Shown: positions 9,885 to 18,280 of the stretch, one piece after another
Position numbering within the stretch: the first letter of the stretch is position 1
Layout of the letters: every line of letters starts with the position of its first letter
Origin: Acidobacteriota bacterium
Lineage (GTDB): Bacteria > Acidobacteriota > Terriglobia > 20CM-2-55-15
Length of the DNA: 32,100 bases
NCBI GenBank assembly: GCA_022821265.1
Contig: JAJEDW010000267.1
Location: forward strand, 1-32,100
Direction: 5' to 3'
Program-made: the position numbers and the translations under genes
Notes under the pieces: model-generated
Databases searched by the model: none
What the model was told of the DNA's origin: nothing
What the model saw: only the letters and a program-made list of their open reading frames with translations

Positions 9885-11108
9885 CTACCTGCGGACGACG
9901 TAGCTCGGATCGATCCCGTCGACGGACGTGACGCCCGCCTGCCGCATGGTCCGGCGAAACTCCGCGTCCATGATCTCGAGGACGCGCTCGACGCCCGCCT
10001 GGCCGAACGCGCCCATGCCCCAGACGTAGGGCCGGCCGATGCTGACGGCCGCGGCGCCCAGCGCCAGCGCCTTGAACATGTCGGTCCCGCGCCGGAATCC
10101 GCCGTCGACCAGGACCGGCGCGCGCCCGCCGACGGCTTCGACCACCTCGGGAAGCGCCTCGATCGTCCCCCGCCCCGTCTGCGCCGCGCGCCCGCCGTGG
10201 TTGGACACGATCACCCCGTCCAGGCCCGCGTCGCCGACGGCCATCGCCGCGTCCTCGCCGGATTCGACGCCCTTGATCAGCAGACGACCGCGGACGCTGT
10301 CGCGCAGCCGACGGACGAAGTCCCAGTCCACGGCCGTGTTCGGCCCCATCGTGGCGGCCACGTCCGGATCCAGGCCCGCGATCATCGGCTTCATCCCGAA
10401 CGGGTTCTCCGGATCGTGGCAGCTTTCGCAATTGCGCGTGTCCATCCGGGCGAAGCGCGCGCTGGTCTGCATGTTGCGCCCGGCCAGCAGGTCGATCGTC
10501 AGGACGATGACGGAGCTGCCGGCGGCTTCCGCGCGGGCGACGAGAGCGCGCGCGACCTCCAGGCTGCCCTGCGGATAGAGCTGGTACCAGACGGGGCCGC
10601 CGCGGGCCTCGGTCACGTCTTCCACCGAGTGCCCGCTCATCGTCGACAGGATCTGCAGGTGGCCGTCGACGCGCGCCGCCCGGGCCGCGGCCAGCTCGCC
10701 GTCGGGGTGGAACATCCGCTGGCCGCCCACGGGCGCGAGCGTGATGGGGCTGGGCCAGCGCCGGCCGAAGAGCGTAACCGACGTGTCCACCTGACGAACG
10801 TCGACCAGGCGCCTCGGGCGGATCGCATACCGTGCGAATCCTTCCCGGTTGAGCGCCAGGGACGCGTCGTCGTCCGACCCGGACGCCATGTACCCGTAAT
10901 GCGCGGGGGGCATCGTCTCGCGGACGACGGCCTCGAAGTCGAAGACGTCGAGCGCGTCGCCGGGGTTTCCGATCGGCGGCGCTGCCTGATAGGCGCCGAA
11001 TGTACGTCCGCCTGCGCCGAGGGCCGCGCCGGCCAGGACCGGACTGCCCGCCAGGAACTGCAGGAACCGGCGCCGGCACAGGGCGCGAAACACCGCGTTA
11101 TCGGGCAT
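9885..11108 (-). CDS. FMN-dependent alpha-hydroxy-acid oxidizing protein (lactate oxidase/monooxygenase family) with Tat-like signal and CxxCH
   Basis: Tat-like CRRRFLQFLAGSPVLAGAALGAGG. FMN-oxidase motifs GLDGVIVSNHGGRAAQ, PVLVDGGFRRGTDMFKALALGAAAVSIGRPYVWGM. Ends ...DPSYVVRR. Confidence 0.93.
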   Translation of the reverse strand: MPDNAVFRALCRRRFLQFLAGSPVLAGAALGAGGRTFGAYQAAPPIGNPGDALDVFDFEAVVRETMPPAHYGYMASGSDDDASLALNREGFARYAIRPRRLVDVRQVDTSVTLFGRRWPSPITLAPVGGQRMFHPDGELAAARAARVDGHLQILSTMSGHSVEDVTEARGGPVWYQLYPQGSLEVARALVARAEAAGSSVIVLTIDLLAGRNMQTSARFARMDTRNCESCHDPENPFGMKPMIAGLDPDVAATMGPNTAVDWDFVRRLRDSVRGRLLIKGVESGEDAAMAVGDAGLDGVIVSNHGGRAAQTGRGTIEALPEVVEAVGGRAPVLVDGGFRRGTDMFKALALGAAAVSIGRPYVWGMGAFGQAGVERVLEIMDAEFRRTMRQAGVTSVDGIDPSYVVRR

Positions 11109-11119
11109 CGATCACCTCC
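11109..11119 (-). promoter_or_regulatory. Extended Shine-Dalgarno GGAGGTGATC
   Basis: Minus strand reads GGAGGTGATC-G-ATG, complementary over 10 nt to the canonical 16S rRNA 3' tail (GATCACCTCC). Confidence 0.6.
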
Positions 11120-11205
11120 GGGACGGTAGTGTAACGGATCGACGGCGGAGCGTCTTCCGATACGGTCCCGATGATGTACCATCGTCCATCGAGAAGGAGG
11201 CTGCC

Positions 11206-12189
11206 ATGTGGAAACCGGCAACGGGCCTGGCGATCGCACTTCTGGCCGGGGCCCTGACGCTCCCGGCGTCGACGCCGCAGGCGGGAGCGGACGAGCGCCG
11301 GGTCACCGAGGCCCAGTACGAACGGTGGACCCGCGAGCTGTCGAACTGGGGCCGCTGGGGCGCGGACGACGAGATCGGGGCGCTCAACCTGATCACGCCG
11401 GCCAAGCGGCTGGAGGCGGTGGCGCTGGTCGAAGACGGCGTGACCGTGTCGCTGGCCGGCGACGCGGACACGGTCGAGGCCGTCGACAACGCCAACCCGT
11501 ACGAGCACACGATGCTGGGGATCAGCTCGGACCGGATCGCGGTCAGCTACCACGGCATCGCCCACACGCACCTGGACGCGCTGGCCCACGTCAACGACGA
11601 CGGCGTCTTCTACAACGGCTACGAGCCCGACGCGGACGACGTCGTCGCGAACGGCCATCCGCGCAACTCGATCCACAACGTGAAGAACGGCATCGTGACG
11701 CGCGGCGTCCTGATCGACATCCCGCGGATGCGCGGGGTCCCCTACCTGGAGCCCGGCACGCCGATCTTCGTCGAGGACCTGGAAGAATGGGAGCGGCAGA
11801 CCGGCGTCCGCGTGTCGGCCGGCGACGCGCTCTTCGTGCGCACCGGCGTCTGGGCCCGCCGAGACGCCGAGGGGCCGTGGCTCCGGGGGCGCCGGCCCGG
11901 GGGCCGGTCCGCCGGGCTGCACCCGTCGGTGATCCCGTGGCTGAGGGAACGCGACGTGGCGCTGCTGGGAAGCGACCACCCGCTCTACGTGGCGCCCTCG
12001 GAGCTGCCGGGCGCCGTCCACGACTTCGCCCTGCTCTACCTGGGCGTCCACATCTTCGACAACTGCGACCTTGAGGCGCTGTCCGAAACGGCGGCGGAGC
12101 GCAACCGGTGGGAGTTCCTCCTGATGGCCGCGCCGCTCCCGATCCGGGGCGGGACGGGCTCGCCGCTGAACCCGATCGCCGTCTTCTGA
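11206..12189 (+). CDS. Cyclase family protein (kynurenine-formamidase-like metal-dependent hydrolase), exported
   Basis: RBS AAGGAGG upstream. Signal peptide. Motif HGIAHTHLDALAHV (HxGTHxDxxxH-like) and LGSDHPLYV...VHDFALLYLGVHIFDNCDLEAL. Confidence 0.9.
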   Translation: MWKPATGLAIALLAGALTLPASTPQAGADERRVTEAQYERWTRELSNWGRWGADDEIGALNLITPAKRLEAVALVEDGVTVSLAGDADTVEAVDNANPYEHTMLGISSDRIAVSYHGIAHTHLDALAHVNDDGVFYNGYEPDADDVVANGHPRNSIHNVKNGIVTRGVLIDIPRMRGVPYLEPGTPIFVEDLEEWERQTGVRVSAGDALFVRTGVWARRDAEGPWLRGRRPGGRSAGLHPSVIPWLRERDVALLGSDHPLYVAPSELPGAVHDFALLYLGVHIFDNCDLEALSETAAERNRWEFLLMAAPLPIRGGTGSPLNPIAVF

Positions 12190-12191
12190 GG

Positions 12192-12488
12192 ATGCGCTGG
12201 GGGTTCACCTTCCTCGTCGGAACGTCGCGCCTGGACGACGATCAGAAGCTGCGCCTCGTCGCCCGGGCCACGCTGCTCTACCTGGAGGGAGGGGAACGCG
12301 TCGAGATATCGGAGGACGCTTTCGAGGGCGTCCTCTACACCAATCACGAGTGGCGCGTGATGGGCTCGTTCAGCGGCCAGCAGTTCGACGCGTTCCTCGA
12401 CAGCGACGCCGACGAGGACCGGATCCACCTGCGCTTCCTCGTCAACGAGCAGACGCTGAACGCCGGCCCGGCCTTCAGTCCGAATTAG
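12192..12488 (+). CDS. Hypothetical protein, 98 aa
   Basis: ATG 12192, 2 nt after the upstream TGA. Plausible translational coupling; no family recognised. Confidence 0.55.
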   Translation: MRWGFTFLVGTSRLDDDQKLRLVARATLLYLEGGERVEISEDAFEGVLYTNHEWRVMGSFSGQQFDAFLDSDADEDRIHLRFLVNEQTLNAGPAFSPN

Positions 12489-12507
12489 AGGCGCCGGCGC
12501 GGCCGAC

Positions 12508-13752
12508 TCAGTCGATCGTCCACAGCGACAGCGTCGTGACGTCCTTGACGAACACGCGGTTGCCCGCGACGGCCGGCTGCGCCCACGTCGCGCTGCCGGC
12601 CACGACGTAGCGCGCCGCCTCATCGAACCCGCCGTCCGACACGCGGCCGACGACCAGCTCGCCGTCGTCCTCGAGAACCAGCAACGTGTCGCCGGCCCGC
12701 AGGATGGCGGCGTTCTCGGCCTGGCGAGGGGCGCTCGTCCAGAGCGTCTCGCCCGCCGCCAGGTCCAGCAGGAAATACTGCCCGCTGTTCCGCGACGTCA
12801 TGCCGAACAGACGGCCGTCGCCGAGGAGGACGCCGTTGGTCATGTACTGGGACGTCTCGGCGCTGGCCCACGCGTCCTCGATCGTCCAGCCGTCGCCGGC
12901 ACGCGCCAGGCGGAACGCCTGGGTCGGTTCCTGGAAGCCCGAGATGACGACCGTGCCGCCGTCGACGACGATCGGATCGATGATGTTCTGCGTGAAGTTC
13001 GTGCTGAACGCACGCTCCCACAGCAGCGCCCCGGTCGCTGCCTGAACGCCGACGACCTTTCCCTGGGTCAGAGTGACGATCTGCCGGACGCCGTCCACCT
13101 CGACGAGTCGCGGCGACGCGTACGACGGCCCGTCCCCGTCCCAGGCCCAACGGACCTCGCCCGTTTCGGAGTCGAACGCGGTCAGCGCGCCCTGGTCGTG
13201 CCCGCCGACGTGGACGACGACCATGCCGCCATCGACCAGCGGCGATGCGGCCGTGCCGTACCACGGCGCAATCTCGGGTTCGGGCACGCGCCAGACCGTG
13301 TCCCCGGTCTCCGCGTCGAAGGCCGTCACCACGCCCCCGAGTCCGAGCGTGTACAAGCGTCCGCCGGCGTGGGTCGGCGTGGCCTTGGGGCCCGGACCGT
13401 GCGGCTCGGCCGCGGGCAGGAACGAGAACGGCGCCGGATAGGCCGCGCGCCACAGCTCGGCGCCCGTGTCCGCGTCGAGCGCCCGCATCACCTCGTCGCC
13501 GCCCTCCCGCGTGAACGCGAACACGCGCTCGCCGACCAGGACCGGCCCGGCGTAACCCTCGCCGACGTCGACGCGCCACCGCAGGGTCAGGCTCTCCGGC
13601 CAGGCCTCCGGCGCCTCGAACGCCGGGACCGCGCCGTCGCGGGACGGACCGCGCCACTGCGGCCAGTCCTGGGCTTGGGCCGCAACAGGCGCGGCGATCA
13701 GCAGCGCACACAGCCATGGAAACGGGCCGTGGGTGCGACAACGCAAGGTCAT
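12508..13752 (-). CDS. PQQ-binding-like beta-propeller repeat protein (BamB-like), exported
   Basis: Signal peptide FPWLCALLIAAPVAAQAQ, then DWPQWRGPSRDG. Repeats such as ALDADTGAELWR, AFDAETGDTVWR, AFDSETGEVRWAWDG, VQAATGALLWER. Confidence 0.9.
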   Translation of the reverse strand: MTLRCRTHGPFPWLCALLIAAPVAAQAQDWPQWRGPSRDGAVPAFEAPEAWPESLTLRWRVDVGEGYAGPVLVGERVFAFTREGGDEVMRALDADTGAELWRAAYPAPFSFLPAAEPHGPGPKATPTHAGGRLYTLGLGGVVTAFDAETGDTVWRVPEPEIAPWYGTAASPLVDGGMVVVHVGGHDQGALTAFDSETGEVRWAWDGDGPSYASPRLVEVDGVRQIVTLTQGKVVGVQAATGALLWERAFSTNFTQNIIDPIVVDGGTVVISGFQEPTQAFRLARAGDGWTIEDAWASAETSQYMTNGVLLGDGRLFGMTSRNSGQYFLLDLAAGETLWTSAPRQAENAAILRAGDTLLVLEDDGELVVGRVSDGGFDEAARYVVAGSATWAQPAVAGNRVFVKDVTTLSLWTID

Positions 13753-13941
13753 GGCCCAAGGATTCTTCCACACATCCGGAGATAAGGCCAACCGCGTCCC
13801 CGGCGACATTGCCCCGGAGCCGGCGAACGCACGGCCTGGCGGCCGTCGCCGAACAACAGGCGCGCCACGACGACCGCGACGTGACGATCGAAGACCGGAT
13901 CATACGCGGGGACGCAGACAAGCGCTGGGTCGTCAGCATGC

Positions 13942-13970
13942 TTGACTCCGGCCGGCGAACGCGATTAAGT
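13942..13970 (+). promoter_or_regulatory. Weak candidate promoter for the TonB-dependent receptor gene
   Basis: TTGACT (13942-13947), 17 nt, TTAAGT (13965-13970). The -10 is poor (3/6), but the AT-rich GATTAAGTAAAC stands out in this GC-rich sequence. About 65 nt before ATG 14036. Confidence 0.3.
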
Positions 13971-14035
13971 AAACACCTCAGGCCCGAACGGCGCCCTGCC
14001 CGGCGCCGTCGAGGCGGATGGAGGAGATTCCAGTC

Positions 14036-17000
14036 ATGAAACGATTACTCGCAACAGCCGCCGTCGTGGCGGTCTGCGCATCGACGCAGGCCTTCGCCCA
14101 GTTCGGCAACGGCCGCATCAGCGGCAACGTGGCCGACGCCACAGGCGCCGTGATTCCCGGCGTGGAAGTCACCGCGACCCACGACGACACCGGCGTCGCC
14201 AACACGGTCCTGTCGAACTCGGCCGGCGCCTACAACTTCGCCAGCCTGCTGCCGGGCGCCTACACGGTCGAGGCGACGCTGCCCGGCTTCCAGACCTTCC
14301 GCGCGACCGGCGTCGAGCTGCTCAACCAGGGCAACGTCCGGCTGAACGTCGAGCTCCAGGTCGGCCAGGTCGAGACCGCCATCGAGGTCAGCGTGGAAGG
14401 CGACACGCTGCTCCTGGAATCCAGCTCGACGGTCGGCGACGTCCTGGAGGAGGAGGAAGTCACGGCCCTGCCGCTGGTGGAGAACAACGTCCTCGACCTG
14501 GTCCGGGTGATGTCGGGCGTCACGCTGAGCACCAACCCGATCTTCGGCGCCGAGGAGACGACGTTCGCCGGCGTCAGCGCGCGGGACGTCAACGTCCAGC
14601 GCGACGGCATCAGCGTCAACAACCAGCGCTGGCCCAACGGCGTGATGGACTCGGGCCCCCGGCTCCATCCCGACCTGGTCGGCGAGGTCAAGCTGATCCT
14701 GGCGCCCGTGGACGCCGAGATGGGCCGCGGGAACGGCCAGTTCGTCGTCTCCACCCGCGCCGGCACCAACGAGTACCACGGCGCCCTGGAATACGCGGTG
14801 CAGAACTCCTGGCTCGACGCGAACACGTGGGGTTCGAACCGGTCCGGCTCGACGCCGCCCTGGCGCAACATCCCCCAGGCCGTCGCCTCCATCGGCGGCC
14901 CGATCGTCCGGAACCAGACGCACTTCTTCGTCCTTTACGACCAGGGGTGGGCGCGCACGCGCTCGGACAAGAACATCCTGACGCTGACGCCGTGCGCTCG
15001 GAACGGGATCTTCCGCTACTTCGACAACTGGAACAACGGGAACGCCCGCCAGCAGACGGTGATGGGACGCACGCCGACGATCGCGGTCGTCAACGAGGAC
15101 GGCTCGCCTCGTCCGCCGGCGACCAATCCGGACGGCACGCCGCACAACGGGATCCTCCGTTACGCGTCGGTGTTCGGTCCGCTCCCGGCCGGCGCCACGT
15201 CCAGCTCCGCCGACTGCTCGGACCTGGCGGCCATGGTCGACACCGCCAATCCGTGGGATCCGCTCCGATCCACGTTCGACCGCAGCGGCATCGTCCAGAA
15301 CGTGTTCCTCGCGGAAATGCCGGAGCCGAACGCCTACAACACGCCCGGCGGGCCCGGCGGTGACGCCGGCGACGGGTTGAACTTCGCCTCGCACCGATGG
15401 CTGCGTACGCTCCACGGACAGGACAACCGCTTCGGAATCGGCGAGGACACCGACGTCAAGCAGATCAACGTCCGCATCGACCACCAGTTCAACCCGAACC
15501 ACAAGTTCAACGGCTCCTGGAGCTTCGAGCAGACGCGCGCCTGGAACGGCGGCCCGACGTGGCCGAACTCGGTCGAGCCCGTGAACTGGAGCCAGCCGCA
15601 GGTCCTGACCACGGTGTTCACCTCGACGCTGGCTGCGAACATGGTCAACGAAGCGCGTTTCGGGATGTCCCGGAACGGGTCGAACGGTTACATGCCGTTC
15701 GACCATCCGGAAAAGGGCGAGGCGCTCAAGGAGAAATTCCCCGTCGTCAACGGCCTGACGATCGAACCGACGCTGGGTTGCACGGCGCCCGGTTTCTTCG
15801 TGGCGGGCTCGGTGGGCTGCGGCGGCAGCATCAACTCCCTGTTCTATTCCAGCCCGATCGGCAGCCGCGGCGGAACATTCCGGCACATTACCTTGCGCGA
15901 CAACAGCCCGCGGTACACGTTCGCCGACACGGTCAGCCTGACCACGGGCAACCACGCCCACAAGCTCGGCGGCGTGTTCCGCGTCGCCAGCTCGAAGAGC
16001 ATGAACAGCGGCTCGAACCCCACGTCGAGCCTGTATCCCAACGCCAAGGGCGGCGAGATGAACGCGTTCCGCGTCACCGGGATCAACTCGACGAACATGC
16101 CGGGCCTGGCCGGCACCGAGAACAGCGGCAACCGGGGACGGATGGAGGACATGCTCGTCTACCTGGCCGGGTCGCTCAGCGAGGTGAACCTCTACCGCTT
16201 CCTGGCCAATCCGGAAGACGCCGGGGTCCGGTGGAACGATCCCTCGGTGGACAGCATCGAGATTCGCGACGTGCGTCAATACGAGTTCGCGTTCTTCTAC
16301 AAGGACGACTGGAAGGTGCTCGACAACCTGACGCTGAACCTCGGAATACGGTGGGACTACTACGGCGTCCCGTTCGAGACGTCGGGTCTGACCGGCTCCT
16401 TCGCCGGTGGGCCGGGGGCGATCTTCGGGATTTCCGGACGCGACATCAACGGCTGGGCACAGCCGGGCGCACGCGCCGACGTCACCCAGATCGAGTTCGT
16501 CGGTCCCAACTCGCCGAACCCGAACCGGGCGATTTACAACCGGGACCTTAACAACTTCGGGCCGGCCCTGGGATTCGCGTGGAACGCCACGGACGCGACG
16601 GTCGTTCGCGGCGGATACCAGATCCAGTACATCGGCGGCGGCAACATGAGCGGCGTGTCCAGCACGATCGCGCGACAGCCCGGAACGTTCTACAACGCGT
16701 TCACCGGAGGCGACAACGGCACCCGTTACCTGGACCTGACCAACCTGGCCGAGGTGATTCCGCCGGATCCGCCCATCCTGCCGGCGCGCGTCCTTCCGAT
16801 CGGCGACCGGTCGCTGAGCATCACGGCGTACGACGAGAACCGCGTCAACCCCTATGTTCAGAACCTGACGCTGTCGATCACACACCAGGTGGCCAACAAC
16901 TTCTCGGTCGACCTCCGCTACATCGGCACGATGACCCGCAACAACTTCAGCAGCCTGCAGCTCAACTCGCCGAACTTCCTGACAAACGGCCTCAAGGAAG

Positions 17001-18205
17001 CCTTCGACGCCGCTCGAAGCGGTGGCGAGTCCGCGCTCCTGGACGACATGCTGGAAGGCGTCAACGTCGCCGGCTTCGGATGGGGTCCGGTCGGGTCGAG
17101 TCCACGCGACACGGGGGCCGCGCACATGCGCGCGTCGCGGACGTTCCGGACGAACCTGGCCAACGGCAACTACTCCGGCGTAGCCAACTCGCTGGCGAGA
17201 CTGGACTACTTCAACTTCTTCCCCGGCAACCGCGGGCTCCCGCCGAACGACCCGAATGTCGTCGGCGAGGTCCTGCGGCTGAACGGCTACCCGGACAACT
17301 TCATCATCACGAACCCGCAGTACAACGGCGCCACGTTGAGCACCAACGCCGGGTATTCCAACTACCACTCGTTCCAGATCCAGGGGACGCTGCGGCCGAC
17401 CTACGGGCTGAACCTGCAGAACACCTATACGTGGAGCCGAAATCTGGGCGTGCCGTTGTCCGGATACACCGATCCCTTCAACCAGGCGGCGGACTACTCG
17501 CTCCTGGCCTCGCACCGGCTGCACTCGTTCCAGTCCTACGGGACGTTCCGCCTGCCGATCGGGCCCAATCAGTTGATCGCCGGCAACGCCTCCGGCCTGC
17601 TGGCCCGCCTGATCGAGGACTGGGAAGCCAGCTTCATCGTGAACCTGGAGTCGGGACGGCCCATGACGGTCGGGGCGCAGAACACGCTCTACGGCAACGG
17701 GGTTCCCGATCTGGTCGGCGACTTCGACACGTCCACCATGGGCAACCACTGGGAAGGCGGCGCCGACTTCGGCAACATCTTCCCGGTCGCGTACTCCAAG
17801 GTCCGCGACCCGCAGTGCGCGACGATCGCCGCGAGCCTGCAGGGGTTCTGCACGCTGAACGCGATCGCCGACCCGTCGGGCAACATCATCCTGCAGAACG
17901 CGCGTCCCGGCACCCGGGGCAGCCTGGGGCGGAACACGCTCTACGGACTGGGTTACTGGGGCGTCGACATGGCCATCTCCAAGGGGTTCCAGATCAGCGA
18001 GACCTGGAGAGGCGAGCTGCGGATCGACGCCAACAACATCTTCAACCATCCGACGCCGGGTCCCGGCAGCGGGAACAACCGCGGCACGGCATCGGTGAAC
18101 CTGGCGGGCGGCACGCCGTTCGGCCAGTTGGGCGGCAAGGGCGCGGCCACGTCGCAGTTCCCCGAGTCGCGGCAGTTCCAGTTCAAGATCCGCCTGGAGT
18201 TCTAG
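14036..18205 (+). CDS. TonB-dependent receptor with N-terminal carboxypeptidase-regulatory-like domain (Oar-like)
   Basis: Signal peptide MKRLLATAAVVAVCASTQAFAQ. CarboxypepD_reg-like GRISGNVADATGAVIPGVEVTATHDDTG...NSAGAYNFASLLPGAYTVEATLPGFQ. Long barrel region. C-terminal RQFQFKIRLEF ending in Phe. Confidence 0.94.
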   Translation: MKRLLATAAVVAVCASTQAFAQFGNGRISGNVADATGAVIPGVEVTATHDDTGVANTVLSNSAGAYNFASLLPGAYTVEATLPGFQTFRATGVELLNQGNVRLNVELQVGQVETAIEVSVEGDTLLLESSSTVGDVLEEEEVTALPLVENNVLDLVRVMSGVTLSTNPIFGAEETTFAGVSARDVNVQRDGISVNNQRWPNGVMDSGPRLHPDLVGEVKLILAPVDAEMGRGNGQFVVSTRAGTNEYHGALEYAVQNSWLDANTWGSNRSGSTPPWRNIPQAVASIGGPIVRNQTHFFVLYDQGWARTRSDKNILTLTPCARNGIFRYFDNWNNGNARQQTVMGRTPTIAVVNEDGSPRPPATNPDGTPHNGILRYASVFGPLPAGATSSSADCSDLAAMVDTANPWDPLRSTFDRSGIVQNVFLAEMPEPNAYNTPGGPGGDAGDGLNFASHRWLRTLHGQDNRFGIGEDTDVKQINVRIDHQFNPNHKFNGSWSFEQTRAWNGGPTWPNSVEPVNWSQPQVLTTVFTSTLAANMVNEARFGMSRNGSNGYMPFDHPEKGEALKEKFPVVNGLTIEPTLGCTAPGFFVAGSVGCGGSINSLFYSSPIGSRGGTFRHITLRDNSPRYTFADTVSLTTGNHAHKLGGVFRVASSKSMNSGSNPTSSLYPNAKGGEMNAFRVTGINSTNMPGLAGTENSGNRGRMEDMLVYLAGSLSEVNLYRFLANPEDAGVRWNDPSVDSIEIRDVRQYEFAFFYKDDWKVLDNLTLNLGIRWDYYGVPFETSGLTGSFAGGPGAIFGISGRDINGWAQPGARADVTQIEFVGPNSPNPNRAIYNRDLNNFGPALGFAWNATDATVVRGGYQIQYIGGGNMSGVSSTIARQPGTFYNAFTGGDNGTRYLDLTNLAEVIPPDPPILPARVLPIGDRSLSITAYDENRVNPYVQNLTLSITHQVANNFSVDLRYIGTMTRNNFSSLQLNSPNFLTNGLKEAFDAARSGGESALLDDMLEGVNVAGFGWGPVGSSPRDTGAAHMRASRTFRTNLANGNYSGVANSLARLDYFNFFPGNRGLPPNDPNVVGEVLRLNGYPDNFIITNPQYNGATLSTNAGYSNYHSFQIQGTLRPTYGLNLQNTYTWSRNLGVPLSGYTDPFNQAADYSLLASHRLHSFQSYGTFRLPIGPNQLIAGNASGLLARLIEDWEASFIVNLESGRPMTVGAQNTLYGNGVPDLVGDFDTSTMGNHWEGGADFGNIFPVAYSKVRDPQCATIAASLQGFCTLNAIADPSGNIILQNARPGTRGSLGRNTLYGLGYWGVDMAISKGFQISETWRGELRIDANNIFNHPTPGPGSGNNRGTASVNLAGGTPFGQLGGKGAATSQFPESRQFQFKIRLEF

Positions 18206-18232
18206 GCCCACTTTGGACTGCATGCCAGTGGA

Positions 18233-18264
18233 GGCTCCCCCTCTTCGGCGGGGGAGCCTTTTTT
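18233..18264 (+). terminator. Rho-independent terminator downstream of the TonB-dependent receptor
   Basis: Perfect 9-bp stem GGCTCCCCC (18233-18241)/GGGGGAGCC (18250-18258), loop containing cUUCGg, then TTTTTT (18259-18264). Confidence 0.95.
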
Positions 18265-18280
18265 GTGTAAGATTCATCCG

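Noticed and set aside
9861-9897. Inverted repeat CGTCCGC/GCGGACG between convergent genes
   Set aside because: The second arm lies inside the minus-strand CDS and there is no T-tract; likely chance in GC-rich DNA.
7693-11129. Long ORFs of 1128 aa (-) and 1143 aa (+) spanning 7693-11129
   Set aside because: Out-of-frame shadows of the Mo-hydroxylase and flavoprotein genes; Arg/Gly/Pro-rich with no recognisable motifs.
12686-13785. Plus-strand ORFs opposite the PQQ-repeat protein
   Set aside because: Ser/Pro/Arg-rich shadow ORFs; the minus-strand beta-propeller repeats are unambiguous.
18263-18280. TTG start at 18263 for the TPR gene
   Set aside because: It lies in the T-tract of the terminator; the ATG at 18281 gives a better signal-like N-terminus.
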